A stretch of 43,926 nucleotides of DNA, taken from DASRJJ01 sp050730855. Its GTDB lineage: Bacteria > Patescibacteriota > Saccharimonadia > Saccharimonadales > UBA4665. The position numbers and the translations under genes were made by a program. The stretch is from positions 1-43,926 of the forward strand of contig JBOHNU010000007.1 of the NCBI GenBank assembly GCA_050730855.1. The letters are read 5' to 3'. Numbering within the stretch: the first letter of the stretch is position 1; each line of letters starts with the position of its first letter. Shown one piece after another: positions 30,251 through 38,509 of this stretch. The notes beneath the pieces were generated by a model. That model had not been told where the DNA came from and searched no databases. It saw only the letters and a list, made by a program, of their open reading frames with translations.

Positions 30251-32956
30251 ATGCCAACAGACTTTCCAACACCTGAGCAGATGGACGCTTTTATTCATGC
30301 TATCGTCACATTCGTGTCGGCATTGCCCCGCATTGCCCTCGCTTTGACTATGATTGTGGCTGGAGTGGTGGTCACATGGCTACTCATACTATTGGTCCTG
30401 CGGCTTGTGAACGCACGCCGTCTGCTCGGACAAAAGACGGTGCTTCTCGAACTAACACCCCACGCTTTCACCGATAAAACGCCGCTAGCTAATCAAAAAT
30501 TGTTCTCCGAACTGCATGGCCTTGAGCAAATACGGTCTCTTGGAGACAAACTGTTGCGCCAGGAAGTTGTATTTACATTGGAGCTCGTTGGCACCAGAGA
30601 GGAAGGTATTCGCTACATCGCCTGCGTACCTGAACGCGGCAGGCGTGACTTTGAGCAGGATGTTGCTTCGTATTCGCCAGAAATTAAGGTTCGCCGTGTG
30701 GAAGAATATCTGCTGGACGGGGAGAAGCTCCACACCGCTCAGTTTCTTGAGTTTCGCCAAACGCGCGATTTCGCCTATCCATTGCAAATCAATGAATCCT
30801 TTATCGAGAATGATCCTGTAGCTTACCTCATGGGTGCTATGACCCAACTGCAAGCAGGCGAAATGATGGTCATACAGCTCGTGTTATCGCCTGTCCGCGT
30901 CCGCAGTACCGACAAGATAGCCAGAAGGGTGCTGCATAACGAGGAGCAGCTCGACAACATAGGTAAAAGGCACACATCGATTGGCACGTCACTGCTCACC
31001 GGCATAAATAGTATGCTATTTGCTGTCGTAGACGGTATTAGTGATGCGGCACATGGATCACCGCATCGTACCACACAGGCCAGAAGCGGTAGCAATCATC
31101 AAGAGCAAGTGGCCAAAAGGATACTGCCGGCCCGTACGCTCGGCCCGATCGAACAGCCTCTGGCAAAGCTGGTTTACGACAAACTCAGTCAAGATCATTT
31201 TAGGACGAACATTCGAGCCTTGGTAATAGCGAATGACCGGCGTAGCGGGATCGAGCGTACCAATAGTATTCGCAAAGCCGTAGGTGTTTTTGATAGTCCT
31301 AAGTACCAGAAGCTGAGGGCCAGGCCCGGCTTTCCTGGATGGATCAGGCGTCCATACCGTCGGTTTATGTTTACGCACCGTCTGCCGGGATTACTCAACA
31401 AACACCGCTGTCTTTTGGCTGCATCGGAGCTAGGCGGTATTTATCACTTTCCGCATAGTCAGACGGCAAGAACTGAAGGGGTAATTAAATCGCTAAGCCG
31501 GACCCTGCCGGTACCGCCAATCATTAAAAAACGTGCAGATGCTGGCGATTTTGATGTCATGCTCGGCGTCAACGAGCATCTCGGCGCGAGCACGGCTGTC
31601 GGTCTGACTGCTAAAGAGCGCGAAAAGCATTTGTATCTTATCGGCGGCACGGGCAACGGTAAAACCACCATGCTGCAATATGCCATTGTTCAAGATATTC
31701 GGAACGGCAAAGGCGTCGCCGTCATTGATCCGCATGGCGATCTGGCCAAGACGGTCCTTAAATATATTCCGGAGGAGCGCATCAAGGACGTAGTATACCT
31801 TAATCCGGCGGACTTAAAGCACCCTATCGGCATCAATTTACTGGAACTGCCGGACGGCCTCGATGAGGACGAGCTGCTGCGCGAAAAAGGCCGCGTGACC
31901 TCGGCGGTTATATCAATTATGCGGAAGGTGTTCTCCGACGATGACTCTAATGCTCATCGCATCGAAGCGGTTATGCGTAACGCCATTCACACGGCGCTGA
32001 CAGTCGAAGGAGCAACCCTCTTTACCGTGATGAAATTGCTACGCAACGCCAAGTTCCGCAAAGAGGTTGTCTCTAAGCTCGACGACGAAGACCTAAAAGA
32101 CTTCTGGCAGGAAGAAATAGGACAAGCGGGCGAAATGCAGCTGGTGAGCATGACCAAGGGCGTGACGCAGAGGATCGACCGCTTCAATATCTCAGCACCC
32201 GCTAAACGCATGCTCGGACAGGTAAAGTCCACGATAAACTTCGAGGACATCATGAACTCCGGCAAGATCCTGATCTGCAATTTTGCGCATGGCGAAATCG
32301 ATGAAGACGAGTCGGCGTTATTTGGTACGACGATACTCGCCAAACTCAAAATGGCGGCCGAACGGCGGGCGAGCATGCCGGAAGACGAGCGCAGGCCGTT
32401 TTATCTCTATGTCGATGAGTTTCAGAACTTTGCCACAACCCCGTTCGTAAAGATGCTATCCAGCTCTAGAAAATACAAACTCTTTCTAACAATCGCCGAG
32501 CAGTCCACAAAACAGCAAGAGGAAGACCGGTTGACCGAAGCCATACTATCTAATGTCAGTACAGTTGTTTGCTTTAGAACTGGTAGCCATGCCGACGAGG
32601 AGCTAATGCTCCATACACTCGAACCGTATATTGTGAAAGGCGAGATAAGCAACTTGCCTACCTACAACTTCTACATTCGCATTCAGGCCGAAGAATCGCT
32701 GGACGCAATCTCCGGCAAGACCATAGTCCTACCCAGGGATGAAGCCAACGAGGACAGAGCGGTTGAGGTGATAAAGGCTTCGCAGGATGCCTATGCAATC
32801 ACATACGTTAGTCAAGCCGAACCGCAGTCGAAGGGGTCGGATAAGAAGCAAAGCCAGGACAAAAAACAAAGCGATGGCAAGAGCAAAAAAGATCGAGGCG
32901 GAAGTAATAAGAACATCAGTGATACTGATCCGCTAGCTGCGAACGAAGACGCTTAA
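30251..32956 (+). CDS. VirD4/TraD-like T4SS coupling ATPase
   Basis: 901 residues. One or two membrane helices near the N-terminus (about 24-53), then a domain of about 400 residues typical of the CPR family (VEEYLLDGEKLHTAQFLEFRQTRDF), then an FtsK/VirD4-type motor: Walker A IGGTGNGKTT (465-473), VIDPHGDL, and Walker B FYLYVDEFQNF (Asp722, Glu723). The last 45 residues are Lys, Ser and Asp rich and disordered. Such proteins feed DNA or protein substrates to the channel. Ribosome binding site AGGAG 7 nt before the ATG. No relaxase gene is in the window. Last gene of the T4SS operon, convergent with the cassette that follows. Confidence 0.9.
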   Translation: MPTDFPTPEQMDAFIHAIVTFVSALPRIALALTMIVAGVVVTWLLILLVLRLVNARRLLGQKTVLLELTPHAFTDKTPLANQKLFSELHGLEQIRSLGDKLLRQEVVFTLELVGTREEGIRYIACVPERGRRDFEQDVASYSPEIKVRRVEEYLLDGEKLHTAQFLEFRQTRDFAYPLQINESFIENDPVAYLMGAMTQLQAGEMMVIQLVLSPVRVRSTDKIARRVLHNEEQLDNIGKRHTSIGTSLLTGINSMLFAVVDGISDAAHGSPHRTTQARSGSNHQEQVAKRILPARTLGPIEQPLAKLVYDKLSQDHFRTNIRALVIANDRRSGIERTNSIRKAVGVFDSPKYQKLRARPGFPGWIRRPYRRFMFTHRLPGLLNKHRCLLAASELGGIYHFPHSQTARTEGVIKSLSRTLPVPPIIKKRADAGDFDVMLGVNEHLGASTAVGLTAKEREKHLYLIGGTGNGKTTMLQYAIVQDIRNGKGVAVIDPHGDLAKTVLKYIPEERIKDVVYLNPADLKHPIGINLLELPDGLDEDELLREKGRVTSAVISIMRKVFSDDDSNAHRIEAVMRNAIHTALTVEGATLFTVMKLLRNAKFRKEVVSKLDDEDLKDFWQEEIGQAGEMQLVSMTKGVTQRIDRFNISAPAKRMLGQVKSTINFEDIMNSGKILICNFAHGEIDEDESALFGTTILAKLKMAAERRASMPEDERRPFYLYVDEFQNFATTPFVKMLSSSRKYKLFLTIAEQSTKQQEEDRLTEAILSNVSTVVCFRTGSHADEELMLHTLEPYIVKGEISNLPTYNFYIRIQAEESLDAISGKTIVLPRDEANEDRAVEVIKASQDAYAITYVSQAEPQSKGSDKKQSQDKKQSDGKSKKDRGGSNKNISDTDPLAANEDA

Positions 32957-32999
32957 GGAGTTGTTGCAAACTATACTTTACCCCAAGTGCAAATGCTTT

Positions 33000-34073
33000 T
33001 TACTTAATCTCCAACACTGTCGCAAGATCACGCTTGCGAGGGTGATCGAAGAAGATTATTTCGTTTGGTCCAACCGGCGTAGATTCCGGATTCCAACGTA
33101 TAGTGACTCTCGAAGTTACCTGTTGAGCTGAAGGTTGTGCTTTGAGGGCTTCAATGGCTAGTACTTCGGCTGGAGTTGCGCCACCTATTCGTAAGGATTG
33201 ATCTACTACCCCAGATAGAATTTGGTTATTCTTAGCCTCACCGCGTACGACATCAAAATTGGCTCTAGAAATTATGGGTTCATAGATCGAGTAGGCATCA
33301 TAAACTGTCTTAGCTTGCTGAACAGCACGGCGGATAATCGGTTCGGAGCTGGTAGTAGCAAGTGTTTCGAATGTACCACGAACCATGGTGAGTGTGGTAC
33401 CGCCATACGTTGAATTGCCTTTTGGTGAGGTGGTTGATTCTTGATGACCAAAGTAGCTATAAAATTTGCCATCGAGATAAATCTGACCAACACTAAGAGT
33501 TTGCGGATCAAAAAGATTAGGCTCTAATACGATACCTTGTTCTGATATTTGGTCGGCTGGCAGTCCCGCAATAATTTGCTCCAGATGTCCGCTGTCCTTT
33601 ATTATCCATTGACCACCACTTCCATCACGTGTTGGATCTTTGCATCGTACGGTGTAACCCTGATCTTCTAATTCTTGGAACGCTTTCTGTGAATCGGCCG
33701 AAGAAAAGACCGAGAAACCCGGTAATACAGCAGATGAGACAAGTTTGGCAAATTCACTGGAGTGCCATTCATTTTTGCGTTCGCAATCTTTGACTGTTGG
33801 ATGCAAGATTGCCTTATCTCGATGGGATGCGATTTCTACCACGCCACCAAATAGGTCATTCTCGGAAGTAATACCTTTTTCCTGTGACTCTTCTCGGATC
33901 AGGGCAGCGTGAGGTACGTGATATTGTTCTCTTGCGCTGTCTTGTAGCCCGCAAACCTGGCCACCAAGCAAAGCGGCCAGGTGTTCTGCGACGGCTGTAT
34001 TTCGCTGCTCAAGATACATACCCTCAAAATTTCCTGGTTGATAGGATGGAACGCTGACAATAATATCTTTCAT
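33000..34073 (-). CDS. DUF3182-like, probable ATP-grasp-fold protein
   Basis: 357 residues. The pattern matches DUF3182 proteins: NDLFGGVVEIASHRDKAILHP (compare DLFGGVVP..FVATKAITHPL), LPGFSVFSSADSQKAFQELEDQGY, GSGGQWIIKDS, EQGIVLEPNLFDPQTLSVGQIY and YGGTTLTMVRGTFE. That family resembles ATP-grasp enzymes, which ligate a carboxylate to an amine through an acyl phosphate. A central glycine-rich loop (RDGSGGQ) and the strand VLEPNLF support the fold; the catalytic residues are not assigned. It starts after AAGGAA and is 15 bp from the PRTase gene, likely the same transcript. Low-GC relative to the 0-18 kb region. Confidence 0.65.
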   Translation of the reverse strand: MKDIIVSVPSYQPGNFEGMYLEQRNTAVAEHLAALLGGQVCGLQDSAREQYHVPHAALIREESQEKGITSENDLFGGVVEIASHRDKAILHPTVKDCERKNEWHSSEFAKLVSSAVLPGFSVFSSADSQKAFQELEDQGYTVRCKDPTRDGSGGQWIIKDSGHLEQIIAGLPADQISEQGIVLEPNLFDPQTLSVGQIYLDGKFYSYFGHQESTTSPKGNSTYGGTTLTMVRGTFETLATTSSEPIIRRAVQQAKTVYDAYSIYEPIISRANFDVVRGEAKNNQILSGVVDQSLRIGGATPAEVLAIEALKAQPSAQQVTSRVTIRWNPESTPVGPNEIIFFDHPRKRDLATVLEIK

Positions 34074-34088
34074 TATTATTCCTTACAA

Positions 34089-34949
34089 TTAAGCGATTTG
34101 TAGTATGTCACGAAGTATCGAAAGCTTGGCTATATATTTTGGGTTTTGGTCGTAGTTGTCGGCTTCCATGTTGGAAACAAGTTTGGCCAGACGATGCGGA
34201 GGAATTGTCTCGGCAAATATATTGAGGTCTTCGGTGGCTGCCTGTAATACAAAACGAGAGATACGCGCATTAGGCAAAAAGGACTGATCACAAGCTATTT
34301 CTGCCAATCGAGCAAGGCTTGGCATATGGCGTTGATTGATTTCACGTTCCAGACGTGCGTTTTCGGCGCCCTGCTTCGGGTCAAAGACAGCAAGATAACA
34401 AAATAGTGTAGTATCGACATCGGCCCTTGTGAGTAGTTCGGCGAGCGTTTCCTCGTGGGCACCCGTCATACGGATGTCATCGACAGTGATTACTTTGGCA
34501 CCTTCTATCATACGCTGGTCATCGGCATCCAAATGTGGTTTGTTGGCGGCCATAACGACCTGGCGTTGCGCCATATCCATCCCGCTGAAGTCGCCAGTTG
34601 GTATGTTGCTTTTTGTAGTTATAGAGTTATTATGCGTGCGGAAGTGCGTGGCATTGTAGCCCATGTTTTGCAGGGTAGCCGTAAGTGATACCGCCAAGTG
34701 AGCCGCTGCAGTTGGGACAAATTGATAGGCCGAGCCGCTGATGTAAACAGGCTCGTCCGGCTTTATGGCTTCTCGATCAGTTAACAAATTAGCGAGCTGG
34801 TCACTGTAATGCTCCGTACTGATCCCATCGCCATGTTTAAATAGACTATACGCCTGGTCATTGAAGTGAAGATTATATGAGGTTGGGTCAACAGTAAGAT
34901 GCTCGCCCACTAAAGACAGGTGATGCAAGGTGTGTGTGACAGTGTTCAT
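34089..34949 (-). CDS. Phosphoribosyltransferase-family protein A (PRTase_3-like)
   Basis: 286 residues. The PRPP-binding signature is KVITVDDIRMTG (VDDIRMTG at 156-163). FKHGDG at 37-42, SGSAYQFVPTAA around 71-82 and GDFSGMD at 119-125 mark the special PRTase group found beside Ter stress operons (Pfam PRTase_3-type). It is a clear paralogue of the gene at 38510, with the same motifs at almost the same positions. It would transfer a phosphoribosyl group to, or remove it from, a base-like acceptor. Ribosome binding site AAGGAA before ATG. Between the HAD gene (17 bp) and the DUF3182 gene (15 bp). Confidence 0.75.
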   Translation of the reverse strand: MNTVTHTLHHLSLVGEHLTVDPTSYNLHFNDQAYSLFKHGDGISTEHYSDQLANLLTDREAIKPDEPVYISGSAYQFVPTAAAHLAVSLTATLQNMGYNATHFRTHNNSITTKSNIPTGDFSGMDMAQRQVVMAANKPHLDADDQRMIEGAKVITVDDIRMTGAHEETLAELLTRADVDTTLFCYLAVFDPKQGAENARLEREINQRHMPSLARLAEIACDQSFLPNARISRFVLQAATEDLNIFAETIPPHRLAKLVSNMEADNYDQNPKYIAKLSILRDILQIA

Positions 34950-34966
34950 TGCGTCAGATTCCTTTT

Positions 34967-35662
34967 TTATAAGTATTCTTCCACTTGTGCTATACCGACT
35001 TTGTCTAGGGAAGCATGAACAGCATACATACCGTTTGCCCGTGCACCTTCGTAGTCAGCAAACTTGTTGTCTCCGGTGTGGAGTACTGTCTCTGGTGCCA
35101 CTCCTGCAAATTCAGTCAGTGTATAAAAAGCTCTCGAATTTGGTTTAGTAAATCCTGTCTGATCGGAAAACACATGGTGTGTTATAAGGTTATCTAAGCT
35201 ATTGATCTCGATGAGTTTCATTACATCCTGGCTATTCAACATGCCGGTGTTACTGATGACTCCGATTGCTCGACCCGAATCAGCAATTGATTGAAGAAGT
35301 GCTGGCACCCCTTCGCTATACAGGTGGGCAGGAAATGTTGCCGAAAGGGCATGTTGTTCATTTTCAATAGCCGCCACTATCTTATCTGAGGGTGCAGGGA
35401 GGTTTAAACTCACGCAGAGTACGCCAAGCCGTTCTGCGAGACCGATGTGCCGACCCTCTCTTTCACTTTGTCTCTCCGTTTTTTGTTTAGCCGTATTAAA
35501 ATAGGCAGTGAACGTATCTACGGCTATATCGTGTGCTTCGCAACCGAGCTGTTCATATACCAACGCATTACGTGCCAAAGCGAAGCTAGGATTCGACGCA
35601 ACCAGGGTGTCCCAGAAGTCAAAGCTGAATAATCGGATAGTTCCTGTCGATTCTCGTATCAT
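34967..35662 (-). CDS. HAD-family hydrolase (dehalogenase/phosphatase type)
   Basis: 231 residues. HAD motifs: SFDFWDTLV (Asp15; the second acidic position is Trp, as in several dehalogenase-like members), VISNTGML (motif II), TKPNSRAF (motif III Lys) and HTGDNKFADYEGARANGM (motif IV). A helical cap lies between 22 and 115. Probable phosphatase of a metabolite of the neighbouring PRTases. No Shine-Dalgarno precedes the ATG at 35662; a TATAAT on the minus strand (35688-35693) lies about 25 nt upstream. Confidence 0.8.
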   Translation of the reverse strand: MIRESTGTIRLFSFDFWDTLVASNPSFALARNALVYEQLGCEAHDIAVDTFTAYFNTAKQKTERQSEREGRHIGLAERLGVLCVSLNLPAPSDKIVAAIENEQHALSATFPAHLYSEGVPALLQSIADSGRAIGVISNTGMLNSQDVMKLIEINSLDNLITHHVFSDQTGFTKPNSRAFYTLTEFAGVAPETVLHTGDNKFADYEGARANGMYAVHASLDKVGIAQVEEYL

Positions 35663-35849
35663 ATAATGTTAGTGACAACGAGGTCTTATTATACATATAT
35701 TGTTCGTGGTGTGAAGTAGTTAGACGAGAGACTGTCTAAGAATGTAGCGTAAACACTGGTATCTTTGAAGTCTCATTTCCCGGAGCATGATTTTCAAGCC
35801 TTTCGTTTGGCGCAGCAGCTGCCATCCAGTACCCAAACGAGGTTCACGA
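35663..35849. other. 187-bp gap in the cassette
   Basis: Contains the minus-strand -10 of the HAD gene (35688-35693) and a 6-bp inverted repeat TTAGAC (35720-35725) / GTCTAA (35734-35739). The rest shows no gene I can support. It divides the minus-strand genes into two likely transcripts. Confidence 0.5.
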
Positions 35850-36431
35850 TCAAGCTTCGGAAGATCCGTGCACAATAGCAACCGTATACTCTAAATTCTT
35901 GTAACTCCACCCCCATTGACCGGAAGGTAGATTACTATCCATGCCGAGACTTGACTCGTCGAGCGCAGCGCTTATTCTTAAGTAAAAGTCGGGTGCAATA
36001 GCAGGCTCTTCCGGTTGCTTGCCGCCAATAAGTCTTTTTAAGCCGTCAAGAGCTAAACGCCATCCGCGCGGCTGTTCCGGCGGCGGTTGATACTCGCTAT
36101 GTATGATACCGTTGGGAGCCTCAACAACAAGCCGCAGCCCTTGATTTGTTCCGCCTTCAACAATACTATCTGCCAGCCCGGACTCGTATGCCCGATTCCA
36201 TACCTCGGCATCTCCTTGATATCGGCGGCTCAGAAAAGTGGCAATGACTGGTTGGTCGCTCCGATCTATACCTTCTTGGTGCAGTTGAGAAAGCAAAGTA
36301 ACAATTGGTTCGCCGTGCGATATCCAGGCAGTTGGCTTCATATTGCCATAATGAAAATCTGGCCAAGATAGCTGAAGTGTTATGTTCGCAAGATCTGGTT
36401 GTTGCTCGGGTTGTTTGCCTGGCTGTGTCAT
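35850..36431 (-). CDS. Uncharacterised protein
   Basis: 193 residues, soluble, with an N-terminal Gln/Pro-rich stretch (PGKQPEQQPDLA), then ITLQLSWPDFHYGNMKPTAWIS and VIATFLSRRYQGDAEVW. The second half contains EYQPPPEQPRGWRLALDGL and ends in a beta-rich GQWGWSYKNLEYTVAIVHG. No family, signal peptide or membrane segment recognised. It follows the 2H phosphoesterase-like gene by 6 bp and so is probably co-transcribed with it. Confidence 0.6.
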   Translation of the reverse strand: MTQPGKQPEQQPDLANITLQLSWPDFHYGNMKPTAWISHGEPIVTLLSQLHQEGIDRSDQPVIATFLSRRYQGDAEVWNRAYESGLADSIVEGGTNQGLRLVVEAPNGIIHSEYQPPPEQPRGWRLALDGLKRLIGGKQPEEPAIAPDFYLRISAALDESSLGMDSNLPSGQWGWSYKNLEYTVAIVHGSSEA

Positions 36432-36437
36432 AGGGCT

Positions 36438-36941
36438 CTATCCGGCCAAATCCGGCTTTTTCTTATCATGGCTCTGACTGTCTAATTCAAATTTAACCCG
36501 TATAACTCGCCTATCATCTACGACCTCGATTAAATAGACGGCTTTGCTCAGGTGTGACTGCCCGACGGCCAACTTAGCATTCTTGCGTTCGGTAACATGC
36601 GCCCGATATCCCGTGCCAACCCATTCTGGTGCGGTATACTCTACACCTAACTCATTAAGCGCTCGATGTAGATTCATATGCAGATTTTTGAGCGCACCGG
36701 CTACCTCGACTTCACTGACTGCCAGTTTCTTGGGGCCAAGCAAAAGTCTTTCGTAGGGTGTCAAGAGTATTGGCTGCACTTGTGCAAAGAACGGCTCCAA
36801 TGTATCCGTTAAGGCTTTTGGGGTTAAGCTAGACCAAAAACGATGCATCAGAGTGCAATGGAGTGGGAGTTCGTCGTACACAGTGCCAACAGTCATTGGC
36901 GTGATCTCGAGGGCGAAAAGATAGAGGTGTTCATCTGCCAT
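36438..36941 (-). CDS. 2H phosphoesterase-like (LigT / 2'-5' RNA ligase-like) protein
   Basis: 167 residues with two HxT motifs spaced as in the 2H superfamily: LHCTLMHRF (His28, Thr30) and YRAHVTERK (His115, Thr117). The symmetric alpha+beta pattern between them also fits. 2H enzymes act on 2',3'-cyclic phosphates, ADP-ribose cyclic phosphates or RNA ends, so a nucleotide substrate suits the PRTase and nucleotidyltransferase neighbours. Start ATG 36941 is preceded by a weak AGG; divergent from the HAD-IIIA gene with 52 bp between. Confidence 0.7.
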   Translation of the reverse strand: MADEHLYLFALEITPMTVGTVYDELPLHCTLMHRFWSSLTPKALTDTLEPFFAQVQPILLTPYERLLLGPKKLAVSEVEVAGALKNLHMNLHRALNELGVEYTAPEWVGTGYRAHVTERKNAKLAVGQSHLSKAVYLIEVVDDRRVIRVKFELDSQSHDKKKPDLAG

Positions 36942-36978
36942 GCGCCTATCATATCAGATAGTCGGCCTATACAACTCA

Positions 36979-36987
36979 TGATACGAT
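36979..36987 (+). promoter_or_regulatory. Extended -10 of the HAD-IIIA gene, leaderless
   Basis: TGATACGAT (extended -10, TACGAT at 36982-36987) stands 6 nt before the ATG at 36994. No ribosome binding site. Confidence 0.45.
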
Positions 36988-36993
36988 GTCGAC

Positions 36994-37527
36994 ATGAAAG
37001 CTGTATTGCTCGACAGGGATGGCACACTTATTGTCGATCGGATAGGTGACCGTGTAGATGCTATTGAAAAGGTAGAGTTGCTTCCGCACACCCTAGATGC
37101 CTTAGCACATTTAGCGACTCATAATTTTGGCATTATCATAGTCACAAACCAGACGAGCATAGCCCAGGGCCGGATTAACGAGGATGATTTTTGGCGGATC
37201 AATAATCATATGTTAGAACAGTTTGAGCCCAGCGGTATCGAAGTGCTTAAAACTTTCGTATGTCCTCATGATAACGGTGCCGGTTGTGCATGTCGAAAGC
37301 CGGAACCGGGTCTTCTAGTTGAGGCCGTGCCCGAATTTGGACTCGACTCTCAAGGTACCTATATCGTCGGCGATAGACTCTCCGACGTTCGAGCTGGCAT
37401 CAATGCCGGCATAAAGACCATTTTAGTGGAAACTGGAAAGTTTCCTGTAGTAGCTCCGGAGGCTACTTACACGGCGCCCCATCTGCTAGACGCTGCTAAA
37501 TATATAGTAGCCAACCAGGCAACCTAG
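36994..37527 (+). CDS. HAD-IIIA phosphatase, GmhB/HisB-like
   Basis: 177 residues with all signatures of the D,D-heptose 1,7-bisphosphate / histidinol phosphatase group: LLDRDGT (Asp7, Asp9), IVTNQ, the zinc knuckle CPHDNGAGCACRKPEPG (Cys90, His92, Cys98, Cys100) and GDRLSDVRAG. The real substrate cannot be told from the motifs; the organism type should lack heptose-containing LPS, so another sugar phosphate or nucleotide is likely. It is the only plus-strand gene in the cassette, with its own leaderless promoter, and its end overlaps the nucleotidyltransferase-like gene by 4 nt. Confidence 0.85.
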   Translation: MKAVLLDRDGTLIVDRIGDRVDAIEKVELLPHTLDALAHLATHNFGIIIVTNQTSIAQGRINEDDFWRINNHMLEQFEPSGIEVLKTFVCPHDNGAGCACRKPEPGLLVEAVPEFGLDSQGTYIVGDRLSDVRAGINAGIKTILVETGKFPVVAPEATYTAPHLLDAAKYIVANQAT

Positions 37528-38501
37528 CGGATGTTTATCCAATGGTCCTCGTAATTCGTGAGCCTGAGGACTTCCTGGCCATTAACGTCCACTACATCTC
37601 CACATACCTTTACTTTGTCTTTTTCTTTCACTGGGCTGCTGAATTTCCACCAGAATGAATAAACCGGATAGCGCTCCTCACCAGCTTCTACCGTAAACAT
37701 CCTGGGATAAAGGTTGCCCATGTCTGCATCGGCGGCAAAGCCAGATACGGAGACATTTCTGCTGATAATGTTGTCACTGTCGAGCAACGCGGGAGGCGTG
37801 AGTATATTCCTATCTCTAAATCGAAATGTGTTAAGCACTACTTTACCTTTATCGTTTAGCTGCATGCCGCTCCATCGTCTTTGCATTATGGCATCAAGTG
37901 AATTGTTGGGGTTACGGAAGACTGCTGCCCAAGATTGCATTATTCCTTGTTGTGATGATGGGCTGTAATCTGTAAAGCCCAAGCCTTCTCTAACTTCCGG
38001 CAGATGTTCTGCCAAAATAGGAACGTTATTCAGACCCTCTATGAAGAAATCGACGTCGTTTTTAATGCCGCCTTCGGCAGTCAAGTGAAGGCCAGATCCC
38101 GGCAATGTTGAACCAAATATTCCGACAGCTCCTGCACCAAATACACTTGTCAACTTATCGTAGAGTCGGGCCCAAACGGTGCCGTCATAGGTATGGCTGT
38201 TGGCTTGTGCTGTTTTTATAGGATCAAAATGTTCAACAATATCTTGCGCCGTAAGAACGTCATACGTTTCTAGAACGTCGCGGGGGCTCGTCGTATCTTC
38301 GGTGTAGTTTTTAGTATATCTTTCTCCCCTAAAGGTTCTATCGCCTTCGTCGGAGGGCGAATAGAGATTATAGCCCAAAAATTTGCCACCATCGGAATCG
38401 CCCATAGCGAAATTGCCTAAGACGCGGTAGATCCTGCCGTCGTCTACGAGTATGTGATCCATATCGTACAACTGTCTCGGAAGTTGGTCGGGGCTGCTCA
38501 T
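37524..38501 (-). CDS. Nucleotidyltransferase-like protein with C-terminal beta domain
   Basis: 325 residues. The core is VGIFGSTLPGSGLHL followed by KNDVDFFIEG: Gly-Ser at 130-131 and Asp-Val-Asp at 149-151, the GS...DxD signature of minimal (MNT-type) nucleotidyltransferases. The N-terminal part (GRIYRVLGNFAMG, FLGYNLYSPSDEG, FRGERYTKNY) resembles archaeal predicted nucleotidyltransferases of the same layout. The C-terminal 50 residues (VKEKDKVKVCGDVVDVNGQEVLRL) look like a small OB or beta-barrel. A third acidic ligand is not assigned. Ribosome binding site AAGGAG before ATG. It could activate a metabolite with a nucleotide or modify RNA. Confidence 0.6.
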   Translation of the reverse strand: MSSPDQLPRQLYDMDHILVDDGRIYRVLGNFAMGDSDGGKFLGYNLYSPSDEGDRTFRGERYTKNYTEDTTSPRDVLETYDVLTAQDIVEHFDPIKTAQANSHTYDGTVWARLYDKLTSVFGAGAVGIFGSTLPGSGLHLTAEGGIKNDVDFFIEGLNNVPILAEHLPEVREGLGFTDYSPSSQQGIMQSWAAVFRNPNNSLDAIMQRRWSGMQLNDKGKVVLNTFRFRDRNILTPPALLDSDNIISRNVSVSGFAADADMGNLYPRMFTVEAGEERYPVYSFWWKFSSPVKEKDKVKVCGDVVDVNGQEVLRLTNYEDHWINIR

Positions 38502-38509
38502 AGTTCTCC

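Noticed and set aside
35743..35849. Possible transposase-tail remnant on the minus strand
   Set aside because: A short open stretch is visible, but I cannot match it to any family.
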